From Kocuria rosea subsp. polaris (GTDB taxonomy: Bacteria > Actinomycetota > Actinomycetes > Actinomycetales > Micrococcaceae): a stretch of DNA of 43,020 nt. Below the pieces are notes generated by a model. It had not been told where the DNA came from. It ran no database searches and saw only the letters and a list, made by a program, of their open reading frames with translations. Location of the stretch: positions 1-43,020 of the forward strand of contig NZ_LQBK01000018.1 of the NCBI RefSeq assembly GCF_001483755.1. The letters are read 5' to 3'. Positions within the stretch are counted from its first letter, which is position 1. The number at the start of each line of letters is the position of its first letter. The position numbers were made by a program, and so were the translations under genes. This document shows positions 34,193 to 43,020 of this stretch, one piece after another.

Positions 34193-35644
34193 GTGAAGAG
34201 CGCCGTCGAGAAACTCAATCCCACCCAGGTCAAGATCGTGGTGGACGTCCCGTTCGCGGAACTGAAGCCGTTCATCGACCAGACCTACACCTCGCTCGCC
34301 AACCAGATCCAGGTCCCCGGCTTCCGCCGCGGCAAGGTTCCGGCCCGGCTGATCGAGCAGCGCGTGGGCTTCGACTTCGTCGTCGAGAACGCGCTCAACG
34401 AGGGCCTGAACACCTTCTTCCAGCAGGCCCTGGCCGAGAACGAGATCACCCCGCTGACCCAGCCCCAGGTCGAGGTCGTCGCGAAGCCCGACGAGACCGA
34501 CCGCGAGGCGGACACCAAGGTCGAGATCGACGTGGCGGTGCGCCCCGAGATCGAGCTGCCCGACTACAAGGGCCTCGAGGTCCAGGTCGAGGCCCGCGAG
34601 GCCTCCGCCGAGGACGAGCAGAAGGCCCTCGACGAGCTGCGCGGGCGCTTCGGCACCCTCAAGACCGTGGACCGCCCCGCCGCCGAGGGCGACTTCGTCA
34701 CCCTCGACCTTCACGCCCTGGTCGACGGCGAGGAGGTCGACGCCGCCAACGACCTGTCCTACCAGGTGGGCGCCGGCACGATGCTCGACGGCATGGACGA
34801 GGCCATCACCGGCCTCTCCGCCGACGAGGACGCGACGTTCGAGACCAAGCTCGCCGGCGGCGAGCACAGCGGCGAGGACGCGACCGTCAAGGTCAAGGTC
34901 ACCGCCGTCAAGGAGCGCGAGCTGCCCGAGGCCGACGACGAGTTCGCCCAGCTGGCCTCCGAGTTCGACACCATCGAGGAGCTCAAGGAGGACCTGAAGA
35001 AGCAGGCCGCCGAGGGCACCGTGGTGGAGCAGGGCGTCGAGGCCCGCGACAAGGTCCTGGAGAAGCTGCTGGCCCTCGTGGAGATCCCCGTGCCGCAGGC
35101 CGTGATCGACGAGCAGATCGCCCAGCACTTCGACAACCCGCAGGCCGAGGCGGACCACGACACCCCGGACCACCGGGCCGAGGTCCAGAAGAACGCCGAG
35201 GACGCCTTCCGCAACGAGATCGTGCTGGACGCGGTCGCCGAGGCCGAGGAGATCGGCGTCGAGCAGTCCGAGCTGATCGACTACATCATCAACATGTCCC
35301 AGCAGTACGGCATGGACCCGAACCAGTTCGCCCAGCTGCTGGACTCCTCGGGCCAGGCCGGCCTGATGGTGGGCGAGGTGCGGCGCCGCAAGGCCCTCGC
35401 CAAGGTCCTGGAGTACGCGACGGTCACCGACACCGAGGGCAACACGGTGGACCTCTCCGAGTTCGTGCGCCCCCAGGGCGAGGAGCAGGCCGGGGAGCCC
35501 GCCGAGGAGGTCGAGCCCGAGGAGACCACCGCGGCCCCGACCCCCGGCACCGAGGAGGAGTCCGCGGACTCGCCCGAGTCCCCGGAGTCCGGCGACTCCC
35601 CGGAGTCCGCCGAGTCGGCCGACTCCCCGGACTCCGCCAAGTGA
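34193..35644 (+). CDS. tig: Trigger factor
   Basis: 483 residues. Ribosome-bound chaperone and peptidyl-prolyl isomerase. The ribosome-binding signature is GFRRGKVP near residue 45; the FKBP-like domain spans about 155-235 and the C-terminal chaperone arms follow to about 425. The last 50 residues are an acidic tail with repeated SPES/SADS units ([19 protein letters not shown]), likely disordered. GTG start with AGGAG 10 nt upstream. It heads the folding/proteolysis group tig-clpP1-clpP2-clpX but has its own strong terminator. Confidence 0.95.
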   Translation: MKSAVEKLNPTQVKIVVDVPFAELKPFIDQTYTSLANQIQVPGFRRGKVPARLIEQRVGFDFVVENALNEGLNTFFQQALAENEITPLTQPQVEVVAKPDETDREADTKVEIDVAVRPEIELPDYKGLEVQVEAREASAEDEQKALDELRGRFGTLKTVDRPAAEGDFVTLDLHALVDGEEVDAANDLSYQVGAGTMLDGMDEAITGLSADEDATFETKLAGGEHSGEDATVKVKVTAVKERELPEADDEFAQLASEFDTIEELKEDLKKQAAEGTVVEQGVEARDKVLEKLLALVEIPVPQAVIDEQIAQHFDNPQAEADHDTPDHRAEVQKNAEDAFRNEIVLDAVAEAEEIGVEQSELIDYIINMSQQYGMDPNQFAQLLDSSGQAGLMVGEVRRRKALAKVLEYATVTDTEGNTVDLSEFVRPQGEEQAGEPAEEVEPEETTAAPTPGTEEESADSPESPESGDSPESAESADSPDSAK

Positions 35645-35660
35645 GTTCCTGAGCACGCCC

Positions 35661-35700
35661 CGAAGGCGCCGCCGTCCCGCCCGGGACGGCGGCGCCTTCG
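35661..35700 (+). terminator. tig terminator
   Basis: Perfect 19-bp inverted repeat with a 2-nt loop, 16 bp after the stop codon. It separates tig from clpP1. Confidence 0.85.
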
Positions 35701-35729
35701 TCCGTCGCGGGGCCCCGGCGCCGACCATG

Positions 35730-35743
35730 CGCCATCAGCGAAC
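35730..35743 (-). promoter_or_regulatory. ClgR-type operator upstream of clpP1
   Basis: On the minus strand GTTCGC-TGATG-GCG, an exact fit to the GTTCGC-5N-GCG element reported for ClgR, the activator of clp genes in Streptomyces and relatives. It lies 38 bp upstream of the -10 box at 35782, a place suited to activation. Confidence 0.65.
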
Positions 35744-35781
35744 AACCCGGACGCGGACCGGCCCGGGCCCGGGGCGGGCAC

Positions 35782-35787
35782 TAGTGT
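35782..35787 (+). promoter_or_regulatory. -10 box of clpP1
   Basis: TAGTGT, 47 bp before the clpP1 ATG and 38 bp after the ClgR-type site. Confidence 0.5.
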
Positions 35788-35834
35788 TCTGTTCAGAGAT
35801 CACCGGACCACACGGACGAAAGAGGCACTGTTAC

Positions 35835-36515
35835 ATGACCTCCGCTCACGAGTCGCCGTTCGGCTCGACCCACGCAACCTCCACCGGACCGCGCCTGCAG
35901 GGCGGCGGCCCGATGGGCGGCCAGGACGACTACGTCTACAACCGGCTGCTCAAGGAGCGCATCATCTGGCTGGGCTCCGAGGTGCGCGACGACAACGCGA
36001 ACCTCATCTGCTCGCAGATGCTGCTGCTCTCGGCCGAGGACCCGCAGGCGGACATCTTCCTGTACATCAACTCCCCGGGCGGGTCCGTCACCGCCGGCAT
36101 GGCGATCTACGACACCATGCAGCTCATCCCGAACGACGTGGTGACCGTGGCCACGGGCCTGGCCGCTTCGATGGGCCAGTTCCTGCTCTCCTCGGGCACC
36201 AAGGGCAAGCGCTACTCCACCCCGAACGCCCGCATCCTCATGCACCAGCCCTCCGGCGGCATGGGCGGCACGGCCTCGGACATCCGGGTGCAGGCCGAGC
36301 TCATCCTGTCGATGAAGCAGCGCCTCGCGGAGCTCACCGCCGAGCAGACCGGCCAGACCCTGGAGACGATCCTGCGGGACAACGACCGCGACAACTGGTT
36401 CGACGCCCAGCGCGGCCTCGAGTACGGCTTCTTCGACCACATCGCCAGCTCGGCCGGGTCCATGACCGGTGGCGGCGGGACCATGAAGGACCAGGACACG
36501 AAGGACCAGGCGTAG
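35835..36515 (+). CDS. clpP1: ATP-dependent Clp protease proteolytic subunit ClpP1
   Basis: 226 residues. Serine peptidase forming a barrel with ClpP2. Ser in [11 protein letters not shown], His in ILMHQPSGG and Asp in RDNWFDAQ form the triad. ClpP1-type by analogy with mycobacteria. About 30 N-terminal residues precede the mature fold ([10 protein letters not shown]...), probably a propeptide or disordered region. AGAGG lies 9 nt before the ATG. Probably controlled by ClgR through the site at 35730. clpP2 follows after 61 bp. Confidence 0.95.
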   Translation: MTSAHESPFGSTHATSTGPRLQGGGPMGGQDDYVYNRLLKERIIWLGSEVRDDNANLICSQMLLLSAEDPQADIFLYINSPGGSVTAGMAIYDTMQLIPNDVVTVATGLAASMGQFLLSSGTKGKRYSTPNARILMHQPSGGMGGTASDIRVQAELILSMKQRLAELTAEQTGQTLETILRDNDRDNWFDAQRGLEYGFFDHIASSAGSMTGGGGTMKDQDTKDQA

Positions 36516-36576
36516 GACCTCGGCGGTCCCACCCATCCACCCGGCACGCTCTTCCAGACCTCCGAGGAACTCAACC

Positions 36577-37254
36577 ATGACCTTCACCCACGGACCCTCG
36601 TCCACGGCCGGTTCCGCGGCCGCCCTGCCCACCAGCCGCTACGTGCTCCCCGACTTCGAGGAGCGCACCCCCTACGGGTACCGCCGGCAGAACCCCTACA
36701 CCAAGCTGTTCGAGGACCGGATCATCTTCCTGGGCGTCCAGGTCGACGACGCCTCGGCCGACGACGTCATGGCCCAGCTGCTCGTGCTCGAGGCGCAGGA
36801 CGCCGACCGCGACATCACGATGTACATCAACTCCCCGGGCGGGTCGTTCACCGCGATGACCGCCATCTACGACACGATGCAGTTCATCCGGCCCGAGATC
36901 CAGACGGTCTGCCTCGGGCAGGCCGCGTCGGCGGCCGCGGTGCTGCTCGCCGGCGGCACCCCGGGCAAGCGACTGGCCCTGCCGAACGCCCGCGTGCTCA
37001 TCCACCAGCCGGCCATGTCCGGCCAGGGCGGGGGACAGGCCTCGGACATCGAGATCCAGGCCAACGAGATCATGCGCATGCGCGAGTGGCTCGAGGACAC
37101 CCTGGCCCTGCACTCCGGCAAGACCTCCGAGGAGGTCAACCGGGACATCGAGCGCGACAAGATCCTCACCGCGGCCGCGGCCAAGGAGTACGGGATCGTG
37201 GACCACGTCCTGGAGTCCCGGAAGATCCACAAGCCCGCGACCGTCACCTCCTGA
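36577..37254 (+). CDS. clpP2: ATP-dependent Clp protease proteolytic subunit ClpP2
   Basis: 225 residues. Second Clp peptidase subunit. The catalytic Ser is in [14 protein letters not shown] and the His in [10 protein letters not shown]; the Asp follows in ERDKILTA. The AASAAAV element marks the ClpP2 type, as in M. tuberculosis. The first ~25 residues are an Ala/Ser-rich propeptide-like stretch before [18 protein letters not shown] ribosome site. ClpP1 and ClpP2 usually act as a mixed complex in Actinobacteria. Confidence 0.95.
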   Translation: MTFTHGPSSTAGSAAALPTSRYVLPDFEERTPYGYRRQNPYTKLFEDRIIFLGVQVDDASADDVMAQLLVLEAQDADRDITMYINSPGGSFTAMTAIYDTMQFIRPEIQTVCLGQAASAAAVLLAGGTPGKRLALPNARVLIHQPAMSGQGGGQASDIEIQANEIMRMREWLEDTLALHSGKTSEEVNRDIERDKILTAAAAKEYGIVDHVLESRKIHKPATVTS

Positions 37255-37317
37255 CCCGGGCAGCCCGTCCGACCGCACCCCGGTGTCCCGGTGTTGGGGC
37301 GGGGCCCGGTCCTCGCC

Positions 37318-37323
37318 TATCCT
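37318..37323 (+). promoter_or_regulatory. -10 box candidate of clpX
   Basis: TATCCT, 38 bp before the clpX ATG within a 107-bp gap after clpP2. It would allow clpX to be made apart from clpP1P2. Confidence 0.4.
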
Positions 37324-37361
37324 GGACGAGGATTTCCCGTACCCGACCGGAGGACTGTTTC

Positions 37362-38657
<1,296 letters not shown>

Positions 38658-38679
38658 TCCGTGGCTTCTACCCGGTGAC

Positions 38680-38703
38680 GCGTCCGCCACCCCCGGCGGA
38701 CGC
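38680..38703 (+). terminator. Hairpin after clpX
   Basis: Perfect 9-bp inverted repeat with a 6-nt loop, 23 bp after the clpX stop and 18 bp before the next ATG. Could be a partial terminator. Confidence 0.5.
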
Positions 38704-38721
38704 CCGTACGAGAGGAAGCTG

Positions 38722-39327
38722 ATGACGGACAAGGTGGAGTTCTGGTTCGACCCCGCGTGCCCCTGGGCGTGGATGACCTCCCGCTGGATGCTCGAGGTGG
38801 AGAAGGTCCGCGACGTCGAGGTGGACTGGCGGATCATGTCGCTGGCCGTCCTCAACGAGGGGCGCGACGAGCTGCCGGAGGACTACAGGACGTTCCTGCA
38901 GAAGGCGTGGGGACCCGTCCGCGTGGTCGTCGCCGCCCGTGAGGAGCACGGCCCCGAGCACGTCAAGGCGCTCTACGACGCCATGGGCACCCGGCTCCAC
39001 CCGGGCGGGCAGAAGGACTTCGGCGTCGTGATCGCCGAGTCCCTGGCCGAGGTCGGCCTCCCGGCCGGGCTGGCCGCCGCCGCGGACACCGACCGCTGGG
39101 ACGACCTGGTCCGGGCCTCGCAGAAGGAGGCGCAGGACCGGGTGGGCGACGACGTCGGCACCCCCGTGATCGCCGTGAACGGCACGGCCTTCTTCGGGCC
39201 CGTCATGTCCCCGGCGCCCACGGGCGAGGAGGCCGGCCGGATCTTCGACGGCGCCGTGCTGCTGGCCGGCTACCCGGGGTTCTTCGAGCTCAAGCGCTCC
39301 CGCACCGCGGAGCCGGTCTTCGACTGA
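38722..39327 (+). CDS. DsbA-family oxidoreductase, Rv2466c type, monothiol variant
   Basis: 201 residues, thioredoxin fold with a helical insert. It closely matches M. tuberculosis Rv2466c, a mycothiol-dependent oxidoreductase/nitroreductase: [27 protein letters not shown] and [17 protein letters not shown]. Rv2466c has CPWC at the active site; here the element is ACPWAW, so the second cysteine is Ala. A single-Cys enzyme would need an external thiol such as mycothiol. ATG with GAGGAAG. No signal peptide, so cytosolic. Between clpX and valS, the same locus as in mycobacteria in part. Confidence 0.9.
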   Translation: MTDKVEFWFDPACPWAWMTSRWMLEVEKVRDVEVDWRIMSLAVLNEGRDELPEDYRTFLQKAWGPVRVVVAAREEHGPEHVKALYDAMGTRLHPGGQKDFGVVIAESLAEVGLPAGLAAAADTDRWDDLVRASQKEAQDRVGDDVGTPVIAVNGTAFFGPVMSPAPTGEEAGRIFDGAVLLAGYPGFFELKRSRTAEPVFD

Positions 39328-39368
39328 GTCCTGTCCCCGGGGACCGCACGCGCGGACCCGCCGGGGAC

Positions 39369-39408
39369 GCACGAGGGCCCGGCCGCCGCGGCGGCCGGGC
39401 CCTCGTGC
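39369..39408. terminator. Bidirectional terminator, perfect palindrome
   Basis: A perfect 40-bp palindrome (20-bp arms, no spacer) between the convergent oxidoreductase gene and valS. Confidence 0.85.
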
Positions 39409-39424
39409 TGCGCTCCGCGCGGCC

Positions 39425-42085
39425 CTACCGGGCCGGCTCCTCCGCCGGGACCAGCTCGACGTCGCGCACGGCCAGGCCCTCCGGCCCGGCGACGAGCACG
39501 AGCTCGGCGGCGTTGCCCGCGGCCCTGAGGTCGCCCAGGCCCGCCTCGAGGCGGGCCACGTCCTCGGGGGAGGCCGTGATGGTCGCCGAGCGCACCGCGG
39601 TGCGCTGCTTGACCTTGGCCTCGGACTTCGCCTTGCGCAGTCCGGAGAGGGCCTCGCCCACGGTCGTGAGCACCTCCGGGTCGGCGTCGGCCACGGCCTC
39701 CGCGAAGCCCTCGGCGCTCGGCCACGCCGCCCGGTGCACGGAGCCGGAGCGCCACCAGGACCAGACCTCGTCCGTGGCGAACGGCAGGACGGGGGCGAAC
39801 AGCCGCAGCAGCGCGTCGAGGGTCGTGGCGAGCGCCGCGTGCACGGACGCCTGCGCGGCCTCCCCGCGGGCGCCGTAGGCGCGGTCCTTGACGAGCTCGA
39901 CGTAGTCGTCGGTGAAGGTCCAGAAGAACTGCTCGGTGAGCTGCAGGGCGCGGGCGTACTCGTAGTCCCGGAACGCCTGGGTGGCGCGCTCCACGACCGT
40001 GCCCAGCTGGGCGAGCAGCGCCCGGTCGACGGGGTCGGTCACGACGTCCGTGGACGCCCCGGCGCCGAGCACGGAGGCCTCGGTGACGCCCTGGGCGAGG
40101 ACGAACTTCGAGGCGTTGAGCAGCTTGATGGCCAGCCGGCGGCCGATCTTCATCTGCCCCTCGTCGTAGGCGGTGTCCGCGCCCAGGCGGGCGGACGCGG
40201 CCCAGTAGCGCACCGCGTCGGCCCCGTAGTTCTCGAGCACCTCCGTGGGGACCACCACGTTGCCCTTGGACTTGGACATCTTCTTGCGGTCCGGGTCGAG
40301 GATCCAGCCGGAGAGCGCGGTGTTGGTCCAGGGCACCGTGCCGGCCAGCGACTCGGAGCGCACCACCGTGGAGAACAGCCAGGTCCGGATGATGTCGTGG
40401 CCCTGGGGCCGGAGGTCCATCGGGAAGGTGTTGGCGTGCAGCCGCTCGTCGAACGCCCAGCCCGTGGCGATCTGGGGGGTCAGCGAGGACGTGGCCCAGG
40501 TGTCGAGCACGTCCGGGTCGCCCGTGAAGCCGTGCGGCCGGTCCCGCTGGGACTCGTCGAAGCCGGGGGCGGGGTCGGCGGCCGGGTCCACGGGCAGCTG
40601 GTCGAGGGCGGGCAGGACGGGGGCGTCGTAGTCCGGGTTGCCGTCGCCGTCGAGCCGGTACCAGACCGGGAACGGCACCCCGAAGAAGCGCTGGCGGGAG
40701 ATCAGCCAGTCGCCGTGCAGGCCCTCGATCCAGTTCTCGTACCGGGAGCGCATGAACGCCGGGTGCCAGTCCATCTCGCGGCCGCGCGCCAGCAGCGCCT
40801 CGCGCCGATCGGCGTCGCGGCCGCCGTTGCGGATGTACCACTGGCGGGAGGTCACGACCTCGAGGGGCTTGTCGCCCTTCTCGTAGAAGTTCACCGGGTG
40901 CATGACCTTCCGGGGCTCGCCCGCCAGGTCCCCGGACGCGCGGAGCATCTCCACGACGGCCTGCTGGGCGGAGAACACGGTCTTGCCGGCCACCTCGGCG
41001 TAGTGCTCGGCCGGGGCGCCGGCGGCGATCCACTCGGGGGTCTCGCCCGCGAAGCGGCCGTCGCGGCCGATCAGCGCGCGGGTGGGCAGGTCCAGCTCCC
41101 GCCACCAGGTGACGTCGGTGAGGTCGCCGAAGGTGCAGATCATGGCGATCCCGGAGCCCTTGTCCGGCTTGGCCAAAGGGTGCGCCCGGACCTCGACCTC
41201 GACGTCGAACAGCGGGGAGCGCACCGTGGTGCCGAACAGCGGCTGGTACCGCTCGTCGTCGGGGTGAGCCACGAGGGCCACGCACGCCGGCAGCAGCTCG
41301 GGGCGGGTGGTCTCGATGTGCACCGGCTCGCCGTCGGGACGGTGGAAGGCCACGCGGTGGTAGGTCCCCTCGCGCTCCCGGTCCTCGAGCTCGGCCTGGG
41401 CGACCGCCGTGCGGAAGGTGACGTCCCACAGGGTGGGGGCCTCGGCCATGTAGGCGTTGCCGGCCTCGAGGTCCTGGAGGAAGGCGCGCTGGGAGACCGC
41501 CCGCGAGCGGGCGTCGATGGTGCGGTAGGTGCGGGTCCAGTCCACGGACAGGCCCAGCGTGGAGAACAGGTGCTCGAAGACCTTCTCGTCCTCGACCGCC
41601 AGCTCCTCGCACAGCTCGATGAAGTTCCTGCGGGAGACCACGTCCCAGTCGCGCTGGTTCTTCGCAGGCTTCTCCGGCGGGCGGTAGCCCTCCACATAGG
41701 GCCGGGTGGGGTCGCAGCGCACGCCGTAGTAGTTCTGCACGCGGCGCTCGGTGGGCAGCCCGTTGTCGTCCCAGCCCAGCGGATAGAACACGTTCTTGCC
41801 GCTCATCCGCTGGAACCGGGCGATCACGTCGGTCTGCGTGTAGGAGAACATGTGGCCGACGTGCAGGGAGCCGGAGGCGGTCGGCGGGGGAGTATCGATC
41901 GAGTAGACCTGCTCGCGGGTCGTGTCCTCGTCGAACGCGTAGGTGCCCTCCTCGCGCCACGTGCGCGAGTACTTCTGCTCCAGACCCTCCAGCGCGGGCT
42001 TCTCGGGAACGGTCACGGGCGTGGTGGCGGGCGTGGTCTCCGGTGCGGTTCCGGGCGTGTCTGTGCCCTGCGTGTTGTCAGCCAT
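39425..42085 (-). CDS. valS: Valyl-tRNA synthetase, archaeal-type signature
   Basis: 886 residues. Charges tRNA-Val. Class I motifs: HVGH (75-78) within PPPTASGSLHVGH and KMSKS near residue 603 (KKMSKSKGN). The catalytic domain reads GWDDNGLPTERRVQNYYGVR and has no PPPNVTGSLHMGH as in usual bacterial ValRS; this signature is that of archaeal/Rickettsia-type enzymes. The bacterial C-terminal coiled-coil arm is not seen; the end is a short KAKSEAKVKQ helix then a non-coil stretch. N-terminal ~30 residues are Thr/Pro-rich. GAGACT lies 7 nt before the ATG, a possible leaderless promoter. Start unambiguous. Confidence 0.94.
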   Translation of the reverse strand: MADNTQGTDTPGTAPETTPATTPVTVPEKPALEGLEQKYSRTWREEGTYAFDEDTTREQVYSIDTPPPTASGSLHVGHMFSYTQTDVIARFQRMSGKNVFYPLGWDDNGLPTERRVQNYYGVRCDPTRPYVEGYRPPEKPAKNQRDWDVVSRRNFIELCEELAVEDEKVFEHLFSTLGLSVDWTRTYRTIDARSRAVSQRAFLQDLEAGNAYMAEAPTLWDVTFRTAVAQAELEDREREGTYHRVAFHRPDGEPVHIETTRPELLPACVALVAHPDDERYQPLFGTTVRSPLFDVEVEVRAHPLAKPDKGSGIAMICTFGDLTDVTWWRELDLPTRALIGRDGRFAGETPEWIAAGAPAEHYAEVAGKTVFSAQQAVVEMLRASGDLAGEPRKVMHPVNFYEKGDKPLEVVTSRQWYIRNGGRDADRREALLARGREMDWHPAFMRSRYENWIEGLHGDWLISRQRFFGVPFPVWYRLDGDGNPDYDAPVLPALDQLPVDPAADPAPGFDESQRDRPHGFTGDPDVLDTWATSSLTPQIATGWAFDERLHANTFPMDLRPQGHDIIRTWLFSTVVRSESLAGTVPWTNTALSGWILDPDRKKMSKSKGNVVVPTEVLENYGADAVRYWAASARLGADTAYDEGQMKIGRRLAIKLLNASKFVLAQGVTEASVLGAGASTDVVTDPVDRALLAQLGTVVERATQAFRDYEYARALQLTEQFFWTFTDDYVELVKDRAYGARGEAAQASVHAALATTLDALLRLFAPVLPFATDEVWSWWRSGSVHRAAWPSAEGFAEAVADADPEVLTTVGEALSGLRKAKSEAKVKQRTAVRSATITASPEDVARLEAGLGDLRAAGNAAELVLVAGPEGLAVRDVELVPAEEPAR

Positions 42086-42092
42086 GCGGACC

Positions 42093-42098
42093 AGTCTC
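42093..42098 (-). promoter_or_regulatory. -10-like hexamer of valS
   Basis: GAGACT on the minus strand, 7 nt from the ATG at 42085. It matches A2 and T6 of the TAnnnT box but not T1, so it is weaker than the others. Confidence 0.35.
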
Positions 42099-42157
42099 TC
42101 ACGAGCCCCGGGGCGGGCCCCGACGCCCCGGTCCTTGGGCGGTGCCCGGTGCCCGGC

Positions 42158-42163
42158 TAGCGT
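42158..42163 (+). promoter_or_regulatory. -10 box of SDR gene (leaderless)
   Basis: TAGCGT with 7 nt to the ATG at 42171. Confidence 0.6.
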
Positions 42164-42170
42164 GGGGCCC

Positions 42171-42950
42171 ATGACCGATCAGCAGAGTCCGCACACGCAC
42201 ACCGGCCGGGTCGCCGTCGTCACCGGCGCCTCGACCGGCATCGGGGAGGCCACCGCGCGCGAGCTGCGCCGCAGCGGCTGGACCGTCTACGCGGTGGCCC
42301 GCCGCGCCGAGCGCCTGGAGGCGCTGGCCCGGGAGACGGGAGCCATCCCCGCCCCGTGCGACGTCACCTCGGACGCCGACGTGGACGCCCTCCGGGACCA
42401 GGTGCTGGAGGAGCAGGGCCGCGTGGACGCGCTGCTCAACATCTCCGGCGGCGCCCGCGGCACCGACCGGGTGGCCGAGGCCGGCACCGAGGACTGGGAG
42501 TGGATGTACCAGGTCAACGTGCTCGGCACGATGCGCCTGACCCGGGCCTTCCTCCCCGCCCTGCGCGAGAACGGCGAGGGCACCGTCCTGAACCTCACGT
42601 CCCTCGCGGCGCACCGGGCCTACGAGGGCGGCGGCGGCTACAACGCCGCGAAGTACGCCCAGCGGGCCATGACGGAGGCGCTGCGGCTCGAGGAGGCCGA
42701 GCACAACGTGCGCGTGGTCGAGATCGCCCCGGGCCTCGTGCACACCCCCGAGTTCTCGCTCAACCGCCTCGGCGGGGACCAGCAGGCCGCGGAGCAGGTC
42801 TACGCGGGCGTGGACAAGCCCCTCACCGCCGAGGACGTCGCCCAGGTGTGCGCCTTCGCGGTGAACCTGCCGCACCACGTGGACCTCGACACCGTGACCG
42901 TCAAGCCGGTCGCCCAGGCGGCCCCGCACAAGATGATCCGCCGCTCGTAG
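42171..42950 (+). CDS. Short-chain dehydrogenase/reductase (SDR)
   Basis: 259 residues, classical SDR. Cofactor loop VTGASTGIGEA at about residues 17-27; Ser in NLTSLAAH and the YxxxK pair in GYNAAKYAQRA form the catalytic site. Close in form to the YdfG/serine-type SDRs (IAPGLVHTPEFSLNR), which oxidise 3-hydroxy acids; substrate uncertain. Starts at ATG 42171 with a TAGCGT box 7 nt upstream, so probably leaderless. Divergent from valS with 85 bp between them. Confidence 0.9.
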   Translation: MTDQQSPHTHTGRVAVVTGASTGIGEATARELRRSGWTVYAVARRAERLEALARETGAIPAPCDVTSDADVDALRDQVLEEQGRVDALLNISGGARGTDRVAEAGTEDWEWMYQVNVLGTMRLTRAFLPALRENGEGTVLNLTSLAAHRAYEGGGGYNAAKYAQRAMTEALRLEEAEHNVRVVEIAPGLVHTPEFSLNRLGGDQQAAEQVYAGVDKPLTAEDVAQVCAFAVNLPHHVDLDTVTVKPVAQAAPHKMIRRS

Positions 42951-42979
42951 CCCCCTGCTCGTAGCCCCCGCCGAGGTCG

Positions 42980-43020
42980 CGGCTGTCGGCGACCCGGCGA
43001 GCCCGGGTCGCCGACAGCCG
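42980..43020 (+). terminator. Terminator of SDR gene at window end
   Basis: Perfect 18-bp inverted repeat (42980-42997 with 43003-43020, 5-nt loop) ending at the last base; it may extend past the window. A short duplication of GCTCGTAGCCCC precedes it. Confidence 0.75.

Noticed and set aside
42086-42170. T-box riboswitch for valS
   Set aside because: The valS-SDR gap is only 85 bp and contains no T-box element, and valS may be leaderless.

Overview
The window is a very GC-rich chromosomal segment of an actinobacterium, most probably a member of the Micrococcaceae (Kocuria/Micrococcus/Arthrobacter type). Grounds are the codon use, many GTG starts, TAnnnT -10 boxes, a PucR-type regulator beside a fabD-fabH-acpP-fabF cluster, a homodimeric aceE, an MptB-type mannosyltransferase, paired clpP1-clpP2, a trHbO globin and a mycothiol-associated Rv2466c-type protein. 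The genus is an inference from the sequence alone. Nearly all of it is core genome: I see no integrase, transposase, prophage or CRISPR array.

Layout. 1-5340 (minus): type II fatty-acid synthesis, fasR-like regulator, fabD, fabH, acpP, fabF. 5451-8189 (minus): aceE, which makes the acetyl-CoA used by that pathway. 8635-10480 (plus): DUF3052 protein, AhpE-type peroxiredoxin, sirtuin. 10611-12636: tRNA-Val, a small secreted protein, 6-phosphogluconate dehydrogenase. 12741-15154 (minus): cysE, cysK, msrA (cysteine synthesis and methionine sulfoxide repair). 15235-17377: Nif3-like protein, zinc-ribbon coiled-coil protein, RNase P RNA. 17480-19890: yaaA, def, tRNA-His, orn. 20047-21858: mptB-like membrane mannosyltransferase and tRNA-Arg. 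21859-23253: a gene-poor stretch with two orphan small ORFs. 23254-27907: ssb-like gene, ettA, tesB, a hot-dog thioesterase, an unknown protein. 27926-33505: glbO-pepN facing rpiB-nei and a methyltransferase. 33698-34083: tRNA-Gly, tRNA-Pro. 34193-39327: tig, clpP1, clpP2, clpX and a DsbA-like oxidoreductase (protein folding and proteolysis). 39425-42950: valS and an SDR oxidoreductase.

From memory, the gene groups follow the Mycobacterium tuberculosis order around ahpE-aceE-Rv2242-fabD, Nif3-DUF164-rnpB and valS-clpX-clpP-tig-rpiB-pepN-glbO, so departures from that order or from family norms stand out. The main ones are a ValRS whose catalytic-domain signature looks archaeal-type, an AhpE-like peroxiredoxin with a PrxQ-like CxxxxC pair, a CPWA in place of the CPWC active site in the Rv2466c homologue, and a Gly/His/Pro-rich repeat tail on the globin.

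Regulatory signals are unusually readable. At least nine genes have a TAnnnT hexamer exactly 6-7 nt before their start codon and are probably leaderless. A good match to the published Streptomyces ClgR site lies upstream of clpP1. A SigR/SigH-like promoter lies before msrA. A palindrome lies between the PucR-type regulator and fabD. I found no convincing wholly new system; the best unexplored ground is 21859-23253 and the unknown gene at 27239-27907.
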